Positions 41,367 through 50,117 of a DNA stretch of 64,000 nucleotides are shown in pieces. The translations under genes and the position numbers were made by a program. The DNA is taken from assembly GCA_017549765.1 (NCBI GenBank), contig JAFYNM010000029.1, positions 219,720 through 283,719 on the forward strand, written 5' to 3'. Numbering within the stretch: the stretch's first letter is position 1; every line of letters starts with the position of its first letter. Source of the DNA: Bacteroidales bacterium. Lineage in GTDB: Bacteria > Bacteroidota > Bacteroidia > Bacteroidales > WCHB1-69. The notes beneath the pieces were generated by a model, which did no database searches, had not been told where the DNA came from, and worked only from the letters and a program-made list of their open reading frames with translations.

Positions 41367-41932
41367 CCCTTCCTTAAATCATGAACCCAAACATCAGCAT
41401 CACCAACCCCTTTCCACGAAGGAGCAGAAAGTTTAATTAAACGTCGCATATATTCTTCATCAAAAGTCCGTGTATTCTCATCTGTAATGGTATGGTTGGG
41501 AATCTGAAGGGTCATAAAGTAGTCCCGAATCTCATTTTTGGGAAGCACTTCGCCAATGGCATGCTTCGGCCAAGGACCTGAAGAATGGGTCATCTGCATC
41601 AAGGCAACCGCCGAATATCGACTATATTCAAGATATACTTTGTCAAACAAGGCGGATTTCTGCGGTTCTAACTTTAAATCATCCGTAATTCCTGCGGTAT
41701 TAATATCTCTTTTACGATACTTTTTATATGTATTATACACGACAGGCACTACCGGCCCGTATGTCCACGCAACAATATCTTCAGAAAACAGCGCTTCTCC
41801 AAAATAAGCCAAATGGTATCCTTGCACATAATACAATATTTTTTGGAGCTTAAGATTCGAAATGGTATCCCCATGTTCAACATCTACGCGCGCCAATATC
41901 TTACGAGCAATATCTAAAGCTTTAAATGCCAT
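41363..41932 (-). CDS. Panacea (DUF4065)-domain antitoxin
   Basis: This 189-residue protein carries the Panacea/SocA-like DUF4065 domain: ISNLKLQKILYYVQGYHLAY (hallmark KLQKxxYYxQ), then FSEDIVAWTYGPVVPVVY (the WxYGPVxPxxY motif) and a variable C-terminal half. Panacea domains are known promiscuous antitoxins that neutralise unrelated toxins (the PanAT systems). Here the downstream overlapping gene encodes a PIN-like protein. It has a TATATTTG box 33 nt upstream. AT-richer than the cluster, so probably acquired. Confidence 0.88.
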   Translation of the reverse strand: MAFKALDIARKILARVDVEHGDTISNLKLQKILYYVQGYHLAYFGEALFSEDIVAWTYGPVVPVVYNTYKKYRKRDINTAGITDDLKLEPQKSALFDKVYLEYSRYSAVALMQMTHSSGPWPKHAIGEVLPKNEIRDYFMTLQIPNHTITDENTRTFDEEYMRRLIKLSAPSWKGVGDADVWVHDLRKG

Positions 41933-41965
41933 CTATTTCTTTTTAAACTATGATGTTTAACGCGG

Positions 41966-41973
41966 CAAATATA
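41966..41973 (-). promoter_or_regulatory. Putative -7 box (TATATTTG) for the Panacea/PIN pair
   Basis: TAnnTTTG on the minus strand, 33 nt before the ATG at 41932. Confidence 0.5.
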
Positions 41974-42014
41974 CATAAATTATACATTACCTCATCTTTC
42001 TTGATTGAATTCTG

Positions 42015-43541
42015 TTAAAAGCCTATACGTTGTTGACGCAAAAACTTCTCCACATCCCTAATGTCCTCGTAGAAGGGCGTGTCCTCCACAAACACGGGGC
42101 AGATTTCGCGCACTTGCTTGTAAATCTGTCGGGAAATCGGGGCTAGTTTGTCCGCAATGCCCAAACAATCGACAGCCTGTGCAAGGGCAATGTACTGGAT
42201 GGCGAGCACCTGCCAGGCGTTGTCAATAACGCGGCGGGTGAGCAAGGCGGTGTTGGTGCCCATACTCACAATATCCTGATTGTCATTGTTGTTCGGGATG
42301 CTATGCACATAGTTGGGCATCGCCAAGGTCTGGCACTCGGCAGTGGTGGACGTAGCGGTGAACTGGCACGCCTGCATGCCGTAGTTGAGACCTAACTTGC
42401 CCATGTTGAGGAACGGCGGCAGAATGCCGTTGATGCGGTCGTGGAAGAGATAGTTGAGCTGCCGCTCGGCGGTCATCACGAGACGCACCATCGCGATCTT
42501 CACCTTGTCCTGCTCGAGGGAGATGTAGTCGCCATGGAAATTGCCCCCGTGATAGACGTTGCGGGTCTCGGGATCCACAATCGGGTTGTCGCAGGCGGAG
42601 TTGACCTCTTCTTCGAGCACGCGGCGACAATTGGCCAGCGTTTCGTAAATCGGGCCCAGGATCTGCGGCACACAACGCAACGAGTAGTAGGGCTGCACCT
42701 TGTGGTCGAAAGTCTCCTCCGTGTGGTTGCCATCATAGAGCTGGTGCTCGCGCTGTTGCAGGCATTGGCTGTCGCGGGCGAGTGTGCGCATCCGCATGGC
42801 GATGACCTGCTGTCCTTCGTGACGGCGCACCTCGTTGAGTGGCGCGGCCATCAGGTCGTCGTAGGAGCCGGCAATCTCGTTCATCATCACGGCGGCCAAT
42901 GTCGCCCAGTCCAACAGCTGCTCGGCCATAAACTGGTTGACCATCGCCACGCCGGTCATCACGCCGGTGCCATTAGTGATGGATAGTCCTTCGCGGATAT
43001 GGATTTTGAACGGCTCCAATCCGTTCTCTTTCAGCACTTCCGCCGCAGGACGCCATTCACCGCGGTAGTGAACGCTCCCCTCTCCTATCATGGCCAAGGC
43101 AAGGTGCGCCAGCTGCACGAGGTCGCCGCTGGCCCCCACGCTGCCGTGCTGGGGAATCATCGGGAGGATGTCGCGGTTGATCATCTCCACAAGGAGCTTC
43201 ACCAAGTCGGGATGGACACCCGAGCGCGCCTGTAGGAAGGTGCCGAGACGGGCCACCATGGCGGCCTTGACACACGCGTCTGGCAGCGGCTCGCCCGCAC
43301 CCGTGGAGTGACTGCGGATGATATTGTATTGCAAGGCGGTAAGGTCGGCATCATCGACACGCCACTGTGCCATCGGACCGAAGCCGGTGTTGATGCCGTA
43401 GATGATCTTGTCTGCGCTGAACTGCTTCAGAAAGTCGTAGCATTCCGACACCTTCTGCATCGGGAGTTCCGAAAGCTCGATCTTTCGACCACCGTAAACG
43501 ATCTTTTCGATATCGTTGAGCGTAAAAATCGGATTATTCAT
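42015..43541 (-). CDS. Tyrosine ammonia-lyase (aromatic amino acid lyase)
   Basis: This 508-residue enzyme belongs to the MIO-containing lyases. The cofactor-forming triad is in GSVGASGDLVQLAHL. The sequence follows the F. johnsoniae TAL closely at several places I can recall: VIYGINTGFGPMAQ, LQYNIIRSHSTGAGEPL, EGLSITNGTGVMTG, YSLRCVPQILGPI, QFTATSTTAECQ and SIPNNNDNQDIVSMGTN. It would convert L-tyrosine to 4-coumarate and ammonia, the starter of flexirubin-type pigments. The RSH selectivity pair is also seen in histidine lyases, so HAL is the alternative, but no other hut gene (hutU, hutI) is visible. Its start overlaps the small GldL-like gene by 8 nt. Confidence 0.88.
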   Translation of the reverse strand: MNNPIFTLNDIEKIVYGGRKIELSELPMQKVSECYDFLKQFSADKIIYGINTGFGPMAQWRVDDADLTALQYNIIRSHSTGAGEPLPDACVKAAMVARLGTFLQARSGVHPDLVKLLVEMINRDILPMIPQHGSVGASGDLVQLAHLALAMIGEGSVHYRGEWRPAAEVLKENGLEPFKIHIREGLSITNGTGVMTGVAMVNQFMAEQLLDWATLAAVMMNEIAGSYDDLMAAPLNEVRRHEGQQVIAMRMRTLARDSQCLQQREHQLYDGNHTEETFDHKVQPYYSLRCVPQILGPIYETLANCRRVLEEEVNSACDNPIVDPETRNVYHGGNFHGDYISLEQDKVKIAMVRLVMTAERQLNYLFHDRINGILPPFLNMGKLGLNYGMQACQFTATSTTAECQTLAMPNYVHSIPNNNDNQDIVSMGTNTALLTRRVIDNAWQVLAIQYIALAQAVDCLGIADKLAPISRQIYKQVREICPVFVEDTPFYEDIRDVEKFLRQQRIGF

Positions 43542-43722
43542 CGTTTTGATCCTCTTGTTTGCTGAAATGCCAAGCTATTGCGAAAGCGGTGATGGGAATG
43601 AGCCCCCCGCAGGTCAACATCAACAGGATATTTCCGCCGGGCCAGTGCATAATTTTGAAAAGCAAAGACAAACTCAGTAAACTGATGGCGGTGGCCCCCA
43701 ACTTGTAAATGGTCTTTATCAT
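43534..43722 (-). CDS. Small GldL-like membrane protein
   Basis: A 62-residue protein with two membrane helices (about 7-25 and 30-50) and the segment LLFKIMHWPGGNILLMLTCG, which matches the LFKIMHWPG motif of the N-terminal helical hairpin of the T9SS/gliding motor protein GldL. The long cytoplasmic C-terminal part of real GldL is missing; the tail is 10 polar residues. It lies between a GldM-N-like gene (25 nt upstream) and the tyrosine ammonia-lyase gene, with which it overlaps 8 nt. A complete GldKLMN set is not in the window, so this is a partial paralogue. Confidence 0.72.
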   Translation of the reverse strand: MIKTIYKLGATAISLLSLSLLFKIMHWPGGNILLMLTCGGLIPITAFAIAWHFSKQEDQNDE

Positions 43723-43747
43723 AATGCAATAATAATTCTTATGGTTA

Positions 43748-44425
43748 TTATTTGTTATCCACGACAACTTCCTCGTAGTCTGTGAGTCTCCGAAGTATAT
43801 CCCAAGCCTCCATCATCACCTGCTGTTTGAACAGGTCTAGCTGGCTGACGACCTCAACGGCCATGGCATGGGAGAAGTAGTAGACCTCCCAGCTCACTCG
43901 CTCGCCATAGAGCATGCGGTCCTCAAAATCAATGTAGAGCTTTGTAGTGTCTCTTCCGAAGCGACACGGCGGCAACTGGGAAATCTGCTCCTGATATTGA
44001 CGCAGATGGTCTTTCAACGCGCTGGCATTCCCCAAGCCTATCATAAAATATTCCGAGCCGCTTATATCATCCCAGCGCATAAGCTGATCACTCACCTCGC
44101 CATTCACATCCATGATGAACGTCTTGCGCAAAGAATCGATGTAATCCGTCATTTCCTTCTGAGCAGAATACAACTCCTCAACCTTGGAACGGGTGATGCT
44201 ATCCAAAAACACATCGTCCATAACACGTTGATACTCTTGATCCAAAAGCTGTGATAGCTGGTCGTTGGTCTGAGTCTGGGTGCTGGAGAATGTCTTATAA
44301 GAGGTGAGTACGTCGCGGGAGTTGAGGTTGAGAGAAACGCCCAGCAGAACACCGAGCAGCAAACAGACAATAGCGACCGTGCAGCAAAGGATTCTATAAT
44401 TTGACAGCTTTTTTGATAATGACAT
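43748..44425 (-). CDS. GldM N-terminal-domain-like membrane-anchored protein
   Basis: This 225-residue protein has one N-terminal membrane helix (ILCCTVAIVCLLLGVLLGVSL) followed by a helical periplasmic domain. The helix pair with EELYSAQKEMTDYIDSLRKTF and the segment SGSEYFMIGLGNASALKDHL resemble the first periplasmic domain of the T9SS motor component GldM, which pairs with GldL in the membrane. The last three GldM domains are absent. Gene order is GldM-like then GldL-like then TAL, with small gaps, preceded by a TACTTTTG box. The upstream open frame beyond the ATG at 44425 is not coding-like. Confidence 0.62.
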   Translation of the reverse strand: MSLSKKLSNYRILCCTVAIVCLLLGVLLGVSLNLNSRDVLTSYKTFSSTQTQTNDQLSQLLDQEYQRVMDDVFLDSITRSKVEELYSAQKEMTDYIDSLRKTFIMDVNGEVSDQLMRWDDISGSEYFMIGLGNASALKDHLRQYQEQISQLPPCRFGRDTTKLYIDFEDRMLYGERVSWEVYYFSHAMAVEVVSQLDLFKQQVMMEAWDILRRLTDYEEVVVDNK

Positions 44426-44446
44426 AGGAGATGTATATTGAAAACG

Positions 44447-44454
44447 CAAAAGTA
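44447..44454 (-). promoter_or_regulatory. Putative -7 box (TACTTTTG) for the GldM-like/GldL-like/TAL operon
   Basis: TAnnTTTG on the minus strand, 22 nt before the ATG at 44425. Confidence 0.5.
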
Positions 44455-44559
44455 TGATTTTTTTTTGACTCAACCAACCCTTATTTCGTGCTCTGGGCGG
44501 CCAATCCGGAACTGATGGTAAAAGAGTAAGAAGCAACGAGCACCTGTCATACATAGTGT

Positions 44560-44632
44560 TGGCCAATAGCTATTGGCCATTAAGGAAGATGGCACGGGCA
44601 CGGCGTGCTCAATGCAGGCCGTAGGTCTGCAT
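44560..44632. repeat. Hairpin-rich intergenic element, possible degenerate REP copy
   Basis: Inside the 223-bp gap 44426-44648: a perfect 20-bp palindrome TGGCCAATAGCTATTGGCCA (44560-44579), then TTAAGGAA, a hairpin GCAC-GGC-GTGC (44598-44608) and a hairpin ATGCAGGCC-GTA-GGTCTGCAT (44612-44632). The three-base loops, the TTAAGGAA and the following GGGTTAGTAG resemble the elements at 50.94 and 57.60 kb. Confidence 0.6.
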
Positions 44633-44648
44633 GGGTTAGTAGTTGTTT

Positions 44649-45521
44649 TTAATGTTTGATGATCATCAACACCGCCGCCAGAATCAGCACGATGCCACAC
44701 ACTAAGCGGACGGTGAAGAGGCCGTCGAAGACGAGGACGGAGATGCAGACCGCCGTGACGGGCTCCAACGCACCCAGGATGGCCGTGGGCGTGGAGCCGG
44801 CGTGTAAGATGCCGATATTGAGCATGGTCATGGCGATGATGGTCGGCACGATGGCCACCATGCAGATCCAGCCGAGAGCCGTCCAGCTCGGGATGGCCAT
44901 AATGCGACTGCCGGGCACGCAGAACGAGTAAATACCGATGACGACCGCCGCGAATGCCATGATGTAGAAGGTCATCTTGAAGGGCGGCATCGAGATCTGC
45001 GTGCGGTTCACGACCACGATATAGACGGCATAGGTGAGCGAGGAGATCAGCACGAGGATGACTCCCCACAGCGACATCTTCGCCTCACCATCCCCTTGAT
45101 ATAGCAGCAATATTCCAATGATACTCAGGACAATAGACAAAATCATCATCATCGAGGCCCGCTCCTTGAAGAAGACCGCCATGATAACAGCCACCATCAC
45201 AGGATAGGCGAAGAGGATGGTGGAGGCCACCCCGGAGTCGAGATGCTTGAAGGAGGTATATAGCGACAGCGCGGAGGCCGCGAAAAGCACTCCGAGCGAC
45301 AACAGCACCTTGAACTCGAACTTGTTGATCCGGAACGGCACCTTCTTCACTAACAATATGATAGCCAATATAATGACCGCAAAGGTGAAACGGTAGAAGA
45401 TCACGCTCGGCGGGTTGAAGCCCTCTTGATAGAGAAACAAGGCCCCCAACGGATTGGTTCCGTACGCCACCGCCGCAATGATGCCGGCAAGATATCCTTT
45501 GAATTTCGATGATTCAGTCAT
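44649..45521 (-). CDS. EamA/DMT-family transporter
   Basis: This 290-residue inner-membrane protein has about ten membrane helices and two EamA repeats: first half AGIIAAVAYGTNPLGALFLY and SLGVLFAASALSLYTSFKHL; second half GVILVLISSLTYAVYIVVVN and LGALEPVTAVCISVLVFDG (the conserved E-P-V-x-A motif). It would export or import a small metabolite, possibly an aromatic or amino acid; the substrate is unknown. Its own TATTTTTG box (45536-45543) is 15 nt before ATG 45521; the open frame upstream of this Met overlaps the promoter. It may not belong to pigment synthesis. Confidence 0.9.
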   Translation of the reverse strand: MTESSKFKGYLAGIIAAVAYGTNPLGALFLYQEGFNPPSVIFYRFTFAVIILAIILLVKKVPFRINKFEFKVLLSLGVLFAASALSLYTSFKHLDSGVASTILFAYPVMVAVIMAVFFKERASMMMILSIVLSIIGILLLYQGDGEAKMSLWGVILVLISSLTYAVYIVVVNRTQISMPPFKMTFYIMAFAAVVIGIYSFCVPGSRIMAIPSWTALGWICMVAIVPTIIAMTMLNIGILHAGSTPTAILGALEPVTAVCISVLVFDGLFTVRLVCGIVLILAAVLMIIKH

Positions 45522-45535
45522 GATGAAAACGGCGG

Positions 45536-45543
45536 CAAAAATA
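45536..45543 (-). promoter_or_regulatory. Putative -7 box (TATTTTTG) for the EamA transporter
   Basis: TAnnTTTG on the minus strand, 15 nt before the ATG; very short leader. Confidence 0.45.
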
Positions 45544-45571
45544 ACAAAGATTTCGATTGAGTACAATGCTC

Positions 45572-46906
45572 CTACGAGCGCAGATCCACAAACTTGACGG
45601 GCTTTCTTGCGCTGGGCGGGAAGTTGATGCGCTGCACCTCATCCACGGGCAAGATCACCACAGAGGGTGCCACCCGCACATGCGCACGGAAGCGGTTCTT
45701 CAGCTCGTTGACGATCTCCTCGGGATGGTTTTGGAAGCGCTTGTTCTCCTCAATGGCCTCTGCGTTCAGGCCCACCTTCACCACCACCTCGTCGGTACCT
45801 TGCTGGGAATCCTGCACATAGATGACGTAGTTCTGCACAAAGGGCGTGTTGTTGAGCACATCCATTAGCGCCGGCGGGTAGAGGGTGGTGCCCTTCAGCT
45901 TGATCATGTTGTTCTTGCGGCCCACCAGCGGGGTAAGACGATAACTATTTCTTCCACAGCGACATTGATCGGTAATCTTCGCACACATGTCGCCCGTGCG
46001 GAAGCGCAACAGTGGCATACCCTCCACGCCGAGGGTTGTCACGACCACCTCGCCAGTCTCGCCATCAGCCACCGGCAGATTGTCCTCGCCGATGATTTCC
46101 ACGATGATGAGCTCGGGGTGCACATGACCGCCCACGCCATACTCGCACTCGCTGAAAGTCGCTCCCATCTCGGTCGAAGAATAGGTGGCGTAGAGCTCCA
46201 CGTCCCATTTCGACTTGATTTGCTCACCCAAAAGGTTGAGCGAGAAGTCCTGATTGCGGAGGCTCTCCCCTATCCCGATGATTTTGCGGATGCTGGAGTG
46301 CTGATAGTCAATGCCGTGATCTTCAGCATATTGAATGAGACGCGGAATGAACGAAGGCACACACATGATGCTGTCGGGCTTGATGCGCTGGATGGTGTCC
46401 CACTGCAACTCGGGGATGCCATTGCCCACGCGGATGACGGAGGCGCCTAACTCGCGCAGACCGAGGAAGTAGGCCAGTCCGGCCATAAAGCGCTTGTCAA
46501 GGGTGACCATCAACTGGAGGATGTTGCCCGGCCGTAAGCCGGCACACTCGAAACTCTTCTTCTCGTTGTAAGCCAGTCTCTTCAAATCTTTCTCCGTACA
46601 GCAAAATGTCACGGGGTCGCTCAGCGTGCCACTCGTGGTGATGTAGTCGATGACCTTCTCCTTGGGCACACAAAGGAAATCCTCATTGAAGAGCTGCAGA
46701 TCTTTCTTCTCCGTAAAAGGAATGTTCACCAAATCTTCGATGGTGCGGATTTTGTCTATCCGGATGCGGTAGCGCTCAAACATGCGCTGATAGTACCGTG
46801 AATGCTGATGCAGATACTGCAACGCATCGCGCATCTTTGCCTCCTGAAACTGCTTGATCTCCTCGGCGGAGGCGAACTCTATATCGTTTATGTTGTTTTT
46901 CATCAC
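45572..46906 (-). CDS. PaaK-like adenylate-forming ligase (aryl acid:CoA/ACP ligase)
   Basis: This 444-residue enzyme belongs to the phenylacetate-CoA ligase-like AMP-binding family. Motifs are YITTSGTLSDPVTFCCTE (P-loop), ATYSSTEMGATFSECE (A5), RFRTGDMC (A7/A8) and the C-terminal lid from about 340 (GRKNNMIKLKGTTLYPPAL). Size is typical for PaaK (about 430). In flexirubin-type clusters such a ligase activates 4-coumarate onto CoA or an ACP for chain extension, which fits the TAL gene 2 kb away. The exact substrate is inferred from context. It has its own TATCTTTG box (46933-46940) and stands between the EamA and M14 peptidase genes. Confidence 0.87.
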   Translation of the reverse strand: MMKNNINDIEFASAEEIKQFQEAKMRDALQYLHQHSRYYQRMFERYRIRIDKIRTIEDLVNIPFTEKKDLQLFNEDFLCVPKEKVIDYITTSGTLSDPVTFCCTEKDLKRLAYNEKKSFECAGLRPGNILQLMVTLDKRFMAGLAYFLGLRELGASVIRVGNGIPELQWDTIQRIKPDSIMCVPSFIPRLIQYAEDHGIDYQHSSIRKIIGIGESLRNQDFSLNLLGEQIKSKWDVELYATYSSTEMGATFSECEYGVGGHVHPELIIVEIIGEDNLPVADGETGEVVVTTLGVEGMPLLRFRTGDMCAKITDQCRCGRNSYRLTPLVGRKNNMIKLKGTTLYPPALMDVLNNTPFVQNYVIYVQDSQQGTDEVVVKVGLNAEAIEENKRFQNHPEEIVNELKNRFRAHVRVAPSVVILPVDEVQRINFPPSARKPVKFVDLRS

Positions 46907-46932
46907 CTTATCTTACTAAAAAAAAGAAGCGG

Positions 46933-46940
46933 CAAAGATA
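46933..46940 (-). promoter_or_regulatory. Putative -7 box (TATCTTTG) for the PaaK-like ligase
   Basis: TAnnTTTG on the minus strand, 26 nt before the ATG at 46906. Confidence 0.5.
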
Positions 46941-46968
46941 ACAAAAAATGTGTTCCATTTTTGTCAAC

Positions 46969-49900
46969 CTACTCCTTTACAAACTTCACCACGCCAGACC
47001 TATTGTCGGCGCAACGCATGTGCAAGACATAGGTGCCAGATGGCAAAGAGGAGACATCCAGGCGGTCTATGGGAGTGCCCTGGCGTAACAACACAAGCTT
47101 CCCGCAGGAGTCATAGACTTCGATGGCTGTGATGATGCCGTCTGCTTCCAGAATCAGAAAATCGCCAGCGGGGTTCGGGAAGACGTTAAAGACGAACGGA
47201 TTCCCTGGATCAAGCACAGCACTGGTCGTAGTGTCAATCACATATACCGTCACCGAACTGCGCGGACTGACGCACCAGAGCGTATCGTCCTGATAGACCT
47301 CTTCCAAATAATAGGTGGTCGTATCATACAATTCGGGAGTGGTAAAATAGTGACCCGTTGCGATGGGGGTGACCGCGGTGTCGGAATCGTACCACAGTAC
47401 CTCCTGTTGTGCCAACGCGACTATCGTGGTCTGCATACCCGAAAAGATGTACTGATCGAAAACCACGGGTGCAACCACCTGTGGCTGCAATGCGACATCG
47501 CAACGCACTTTGGCGCCCGGCTTTGTTGTCACCGTGAACGTGGCAGTCTGATAGCAGGGCGCAGACACCTCCACCGTGTAGGTCCCTGCCATAATCGGGC
47601 GGTGATAGGCTCCAAACGGAAGATGGGAGAAAACCTCGGAGTGGAATTTGTCGTGGCCTACGACTCTGACCATCGCCTCCACGGGCTCATGGGTGACCGC
47701 ATCGGTGACTGTGCCCCAGAAGCCATAGTCGCTCTCCATCACATAGCTCAGCAACGCATCCTTGGTGTCGGTCCAAAACGACTGCAACTTCACTGGGTCT
47801 CTGACCACATGGGTAAGGCTTGTCTCGATGGTAACCTCGCGGCACCGCTGGTAGTAGGTCATGTAGTCCTGGCGGCTGCCTGAGACCGGGTACCAGTCGC
47901 CGCCATCAATGACAACCTTGCCGTTACTACCGTACATAAACGAGGTGTCCTGCGCGTGGCACAGAGTTGCATAGTTCTGGCAGATGTAACGGAACCAGTC
48001 GGCATCGGCATGGGCGCGCTGACTCGTGGTCCACGAATCCCACGGATAGTTGAGCAACTCCGCACCGCAGTGAAAATTGACCGACATGACAAAGTGGATG
48101 GGCGTCACCCAATCCATAATCGCCTGTGTCTCAGGCTGTATATTGGCAGTCGTGCCCAGTCCCGGCAGATGCGGATAGTTACGGTTTAGCTGCACATCGT
48201 TGTAGTTGTGATACGTAGAATAGCCATCGCCCTGCCATATCACATTGTTGGACAGATGGTAGGTGCCATCGGGATTCTCTAGCGGACAGATGTACAAATC
48301 CACATGGTCGAGGATCTGCATCACGGCGGAATCCGTGGTGGCGTTGTGCAAGATATAGTCGGCCAGATGGAGCATCAAGAAATAGCCCACAACCTCGGTA
48401 CCGTGCATGGTCGAGGAGTACAGAAAAGCGGGCTTGGTGGTTGCCTGCCCCAACGTGTTGCTGATATGGATAGCGAAGATGGAATGATGAAGCGTTGGAT
48501 GCGGCGTAGTGTCGAGTATGGTGTCGATTCTGCATAAAGTCGGAAACGAATCCTGGAAATACTGCAACAGTTGCGTATAGACATCGTAGCTGGGGTACTT
48601 GTTCCAGTCAAACATCGCCTCCAACGTGGTGGCGATGTGGCTGCTGTCCACATTCACCCCCTTGCTCGGCGAAAGCAGCTCGTAGGGGATATATTCCCTT
48701 CCCGAAAACCAGTTTTTTATCATCTCCGAAACACTGTCAATAACAACCGACATATCAGAAGCGACCGCCTTCGCACTCGGTTGGCCGACCACGACACAAA
48801 CCGTATCAGAGAAAGCGGATTCAACAGCAAGGCTACAATTATACGTTATCGTATAACAATGGCTTCCAGAAGTTGCAGTCGTGTCCGTATAGGTAGAGTC
48901 GGCGATGTCGGAGGCGATCAGTGCCCCATCGCGATAGACGTTGCAGGTGTGACCAGAAATGACGTTACCACTTATGGATAAATCATCCAGGCACAAGATA
49001 TACTGGTTGAAGGAGATGCAGTGAATGGCGACATATTTCGCTTGTGGCGGCACCAGGAATGAATACTCCGTCCAGGTGGTCGTAGTGGTGATGGGATCGC
49101 AGTGAAGCGGGATAAAGCTGGCGGCATTGGTGTCCGTCAGTGAGTATGATGCCACGAACTGTTCATTCGTATATTGCGAGGAAAAACTGCGGGCATAAAA
49201 AGAGAACTCGAAAGCCTCGGAAAAATACAGTTCCGGACTCAAAATCCAGTCATCGTTATGGATGGTATAATGGAATGGAAAACCGAAAAATTTGTGGCCG
49301 GAATGCGCTTGAATAATATTGTCGCCCGTTCCGTAAATCAATTCGTCATCCAGCACAATATAAGACATTGTTGCCCCTTCGTGCAGGAAGTTCAACGAAG
49401 AGAAATTGGACGTCGGCTCACCATCTCCGTCAATGTAGCCCCACCCCACTGTTCCAGGCGAATTAATCGCACCGTATTCGTGGCCTTCCACATCATCGAA
49501 AAGCGTGACAACATGAGAACTGAAGCCACCATTCCACGTTAGCGTGACATCGTTTCCGATCACCTCAGCCGTTAATCCGACCGGTGCATCACAAGGAACG
49601 ACTGGGGGATTCAGCAGGATACCGGCGGGCATGGTCAGATCATCCATCCACACACAGTCGGAACCTTTCTTCTCATTCGTAATCTTGCGGTAGCTAAACT
49701 TCAGCACATGATAGCCAGCGGACACATTACATTGATATTCAGACCAGTCGGCATATCCCGTCAACGTATCCATCTGCTGACCATCAAGGAAGAAATAGAA
49801 CACTCCACCACCGGGTGCGGAGAATATCTTGCGAAAATAGGAAATCGTTCCTCCTTCGGTCAGATATACAGAGAGTTGCAGCGTTGACGCAACATTGTCT

Positions 49901-50112
49901 TGATAATAATTCCCGCTACGAGCACAATAGCGACCGTTGTGAGCCCCTTCGCTGGTCACCTCCCAAAGAGATTGTGTTCCCACGCGTTCCCACTGCAGCG
50001 TGGTAAAGTCGCCGGATTCCCAGTCCTCAACCATCAACTGTGTAGTGTCCTGGGCGAACAACGGCGAGATTCCTACCGCAACAACAATCCATAAAAGGAG
50101 AATCTGTTTCAT
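46969..50112 (-). CDS. T9SS-secreted M14 zinc carboxypeptidase with adhesin domain
   Basis: This 1047-residue protein has a signal peptide (ILLLWIVVAVGISPLFAQ), an N-terminal MAM/sandwich-like domain (about 25-180), a cleaved-adhesin-type domain (about 200-400, DDWILSPELYF; WTEYSFLVPPQAKYVAIHC) as in gingipains, and an M14 peptidase domain (about 490-820). There HGTE supplies zinc ligands His and Glu, FHCGAELLNYPWDSW the third His, and REVTIETSLTH the catalytic Glu. A regulatory beta-sandwich (GTVTDAVTHEPVEAMVRV) and a T9SS type A sorting domain end the protein (FNVFPNPAGDFLIL...SGTYVLHMRCADNRSG). It would be cell-surface and remove C-terminal residues. Start at ATG 50112. Confidence 0.92.
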   Translation of the reverse strand: MKQILLLWIVVAVGISPLFAQDTTQLMVEDWESGDFTTLQWERVGTQSLWEVTSEGAHNGRYCARSGNYYQDNVASTLQLSVYLTEGGTISYFRKIFSAPGGGVFYFFLDGQQMDTLTGYADWSEYQCNVSAGYHVLKFSYRKITNEKKGSDCVWMDDLTMPAGILLNPPVVPCDAPVGLTAEVIGNDVTLTWNGGFSSHVVTLFDDVEGHEYGAINSPGTVGWGYIDGDGEPTSNFSSLNFLHEGATMSYIVLDDELIYGTGDNIIQAHSGHKFFGFPFHYTIHNDDWILSPELYFSEAFEFSFYARSFSSQYTNEQFVASYSLTDTNAASFIPLHCDPITTTTTWTEYSFLVPPQAKYVAIHCISFNQYILCLDDLSISGNVISGHTCNVYRDGALIASDIADSTYTDTTATSGSHCYTITYNCSLAVESAFSDTVCVVVGQPSAKAVASDMSVVIDSVSEMIKNWFSGREYIPYELLSPSKGVNVDSSHIATTLEAMFDWNKYPSYDVYTQLLQYFQDSFPTLCRIDTILDTTPHPTLHHSIFAIHISNTLGQATTKPAFLYSSTMHGTEVVGYFLMLHLADYILHNATTDSAVMQILDHVDLYICPLENPDGTYHLSNNVIWQGDGYSTYHNYNDVQLNRNYPHLPGLGTTANIQPETQAIMDWVTPIHFVMSVNFHCGAELLNYPWDSWTTSQRAHADADWFRYICQNYATLCHAQDTSFMYGSNGKVVIDGGDWYPVSGSRQDYMTYYQRCREVTIETSLTHVVRDPVKLQSFWTDTKDALLSYVMESDYGFWGTVTDAVTHEPVEAMVRVVGHDKFHSEVFSHLPFGAYHRPIMAGTYTVEVSAPCYQTATFTVTTKPGAKVRCDVALQPQVVAPVVFDQYIFSGMQTTIVALAQQEVLWYDSDTAVTPIATGHYFTTPELYDTTTYYLEEVYQDDTLWCVSPRSSVTVYVIDTTTSAVLDPGNPFVFNVFPNPAGDFLILEADGIITAIEVYDSCGKLVLLRQGTPIDRLDVSSLPSGTYVLHMRCADNRSGVVKFVKE

Positions 50113-50117
50113 TTCTT

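Noticed and set aside
42015-43541. Histidine ammonia-lyase of a hut operon
   Set aside because: No hutU, hutI or hutG nearby; strong resemblance to the flexirubin-type TAL, and a coumarate-type ligase is 2 kb away.
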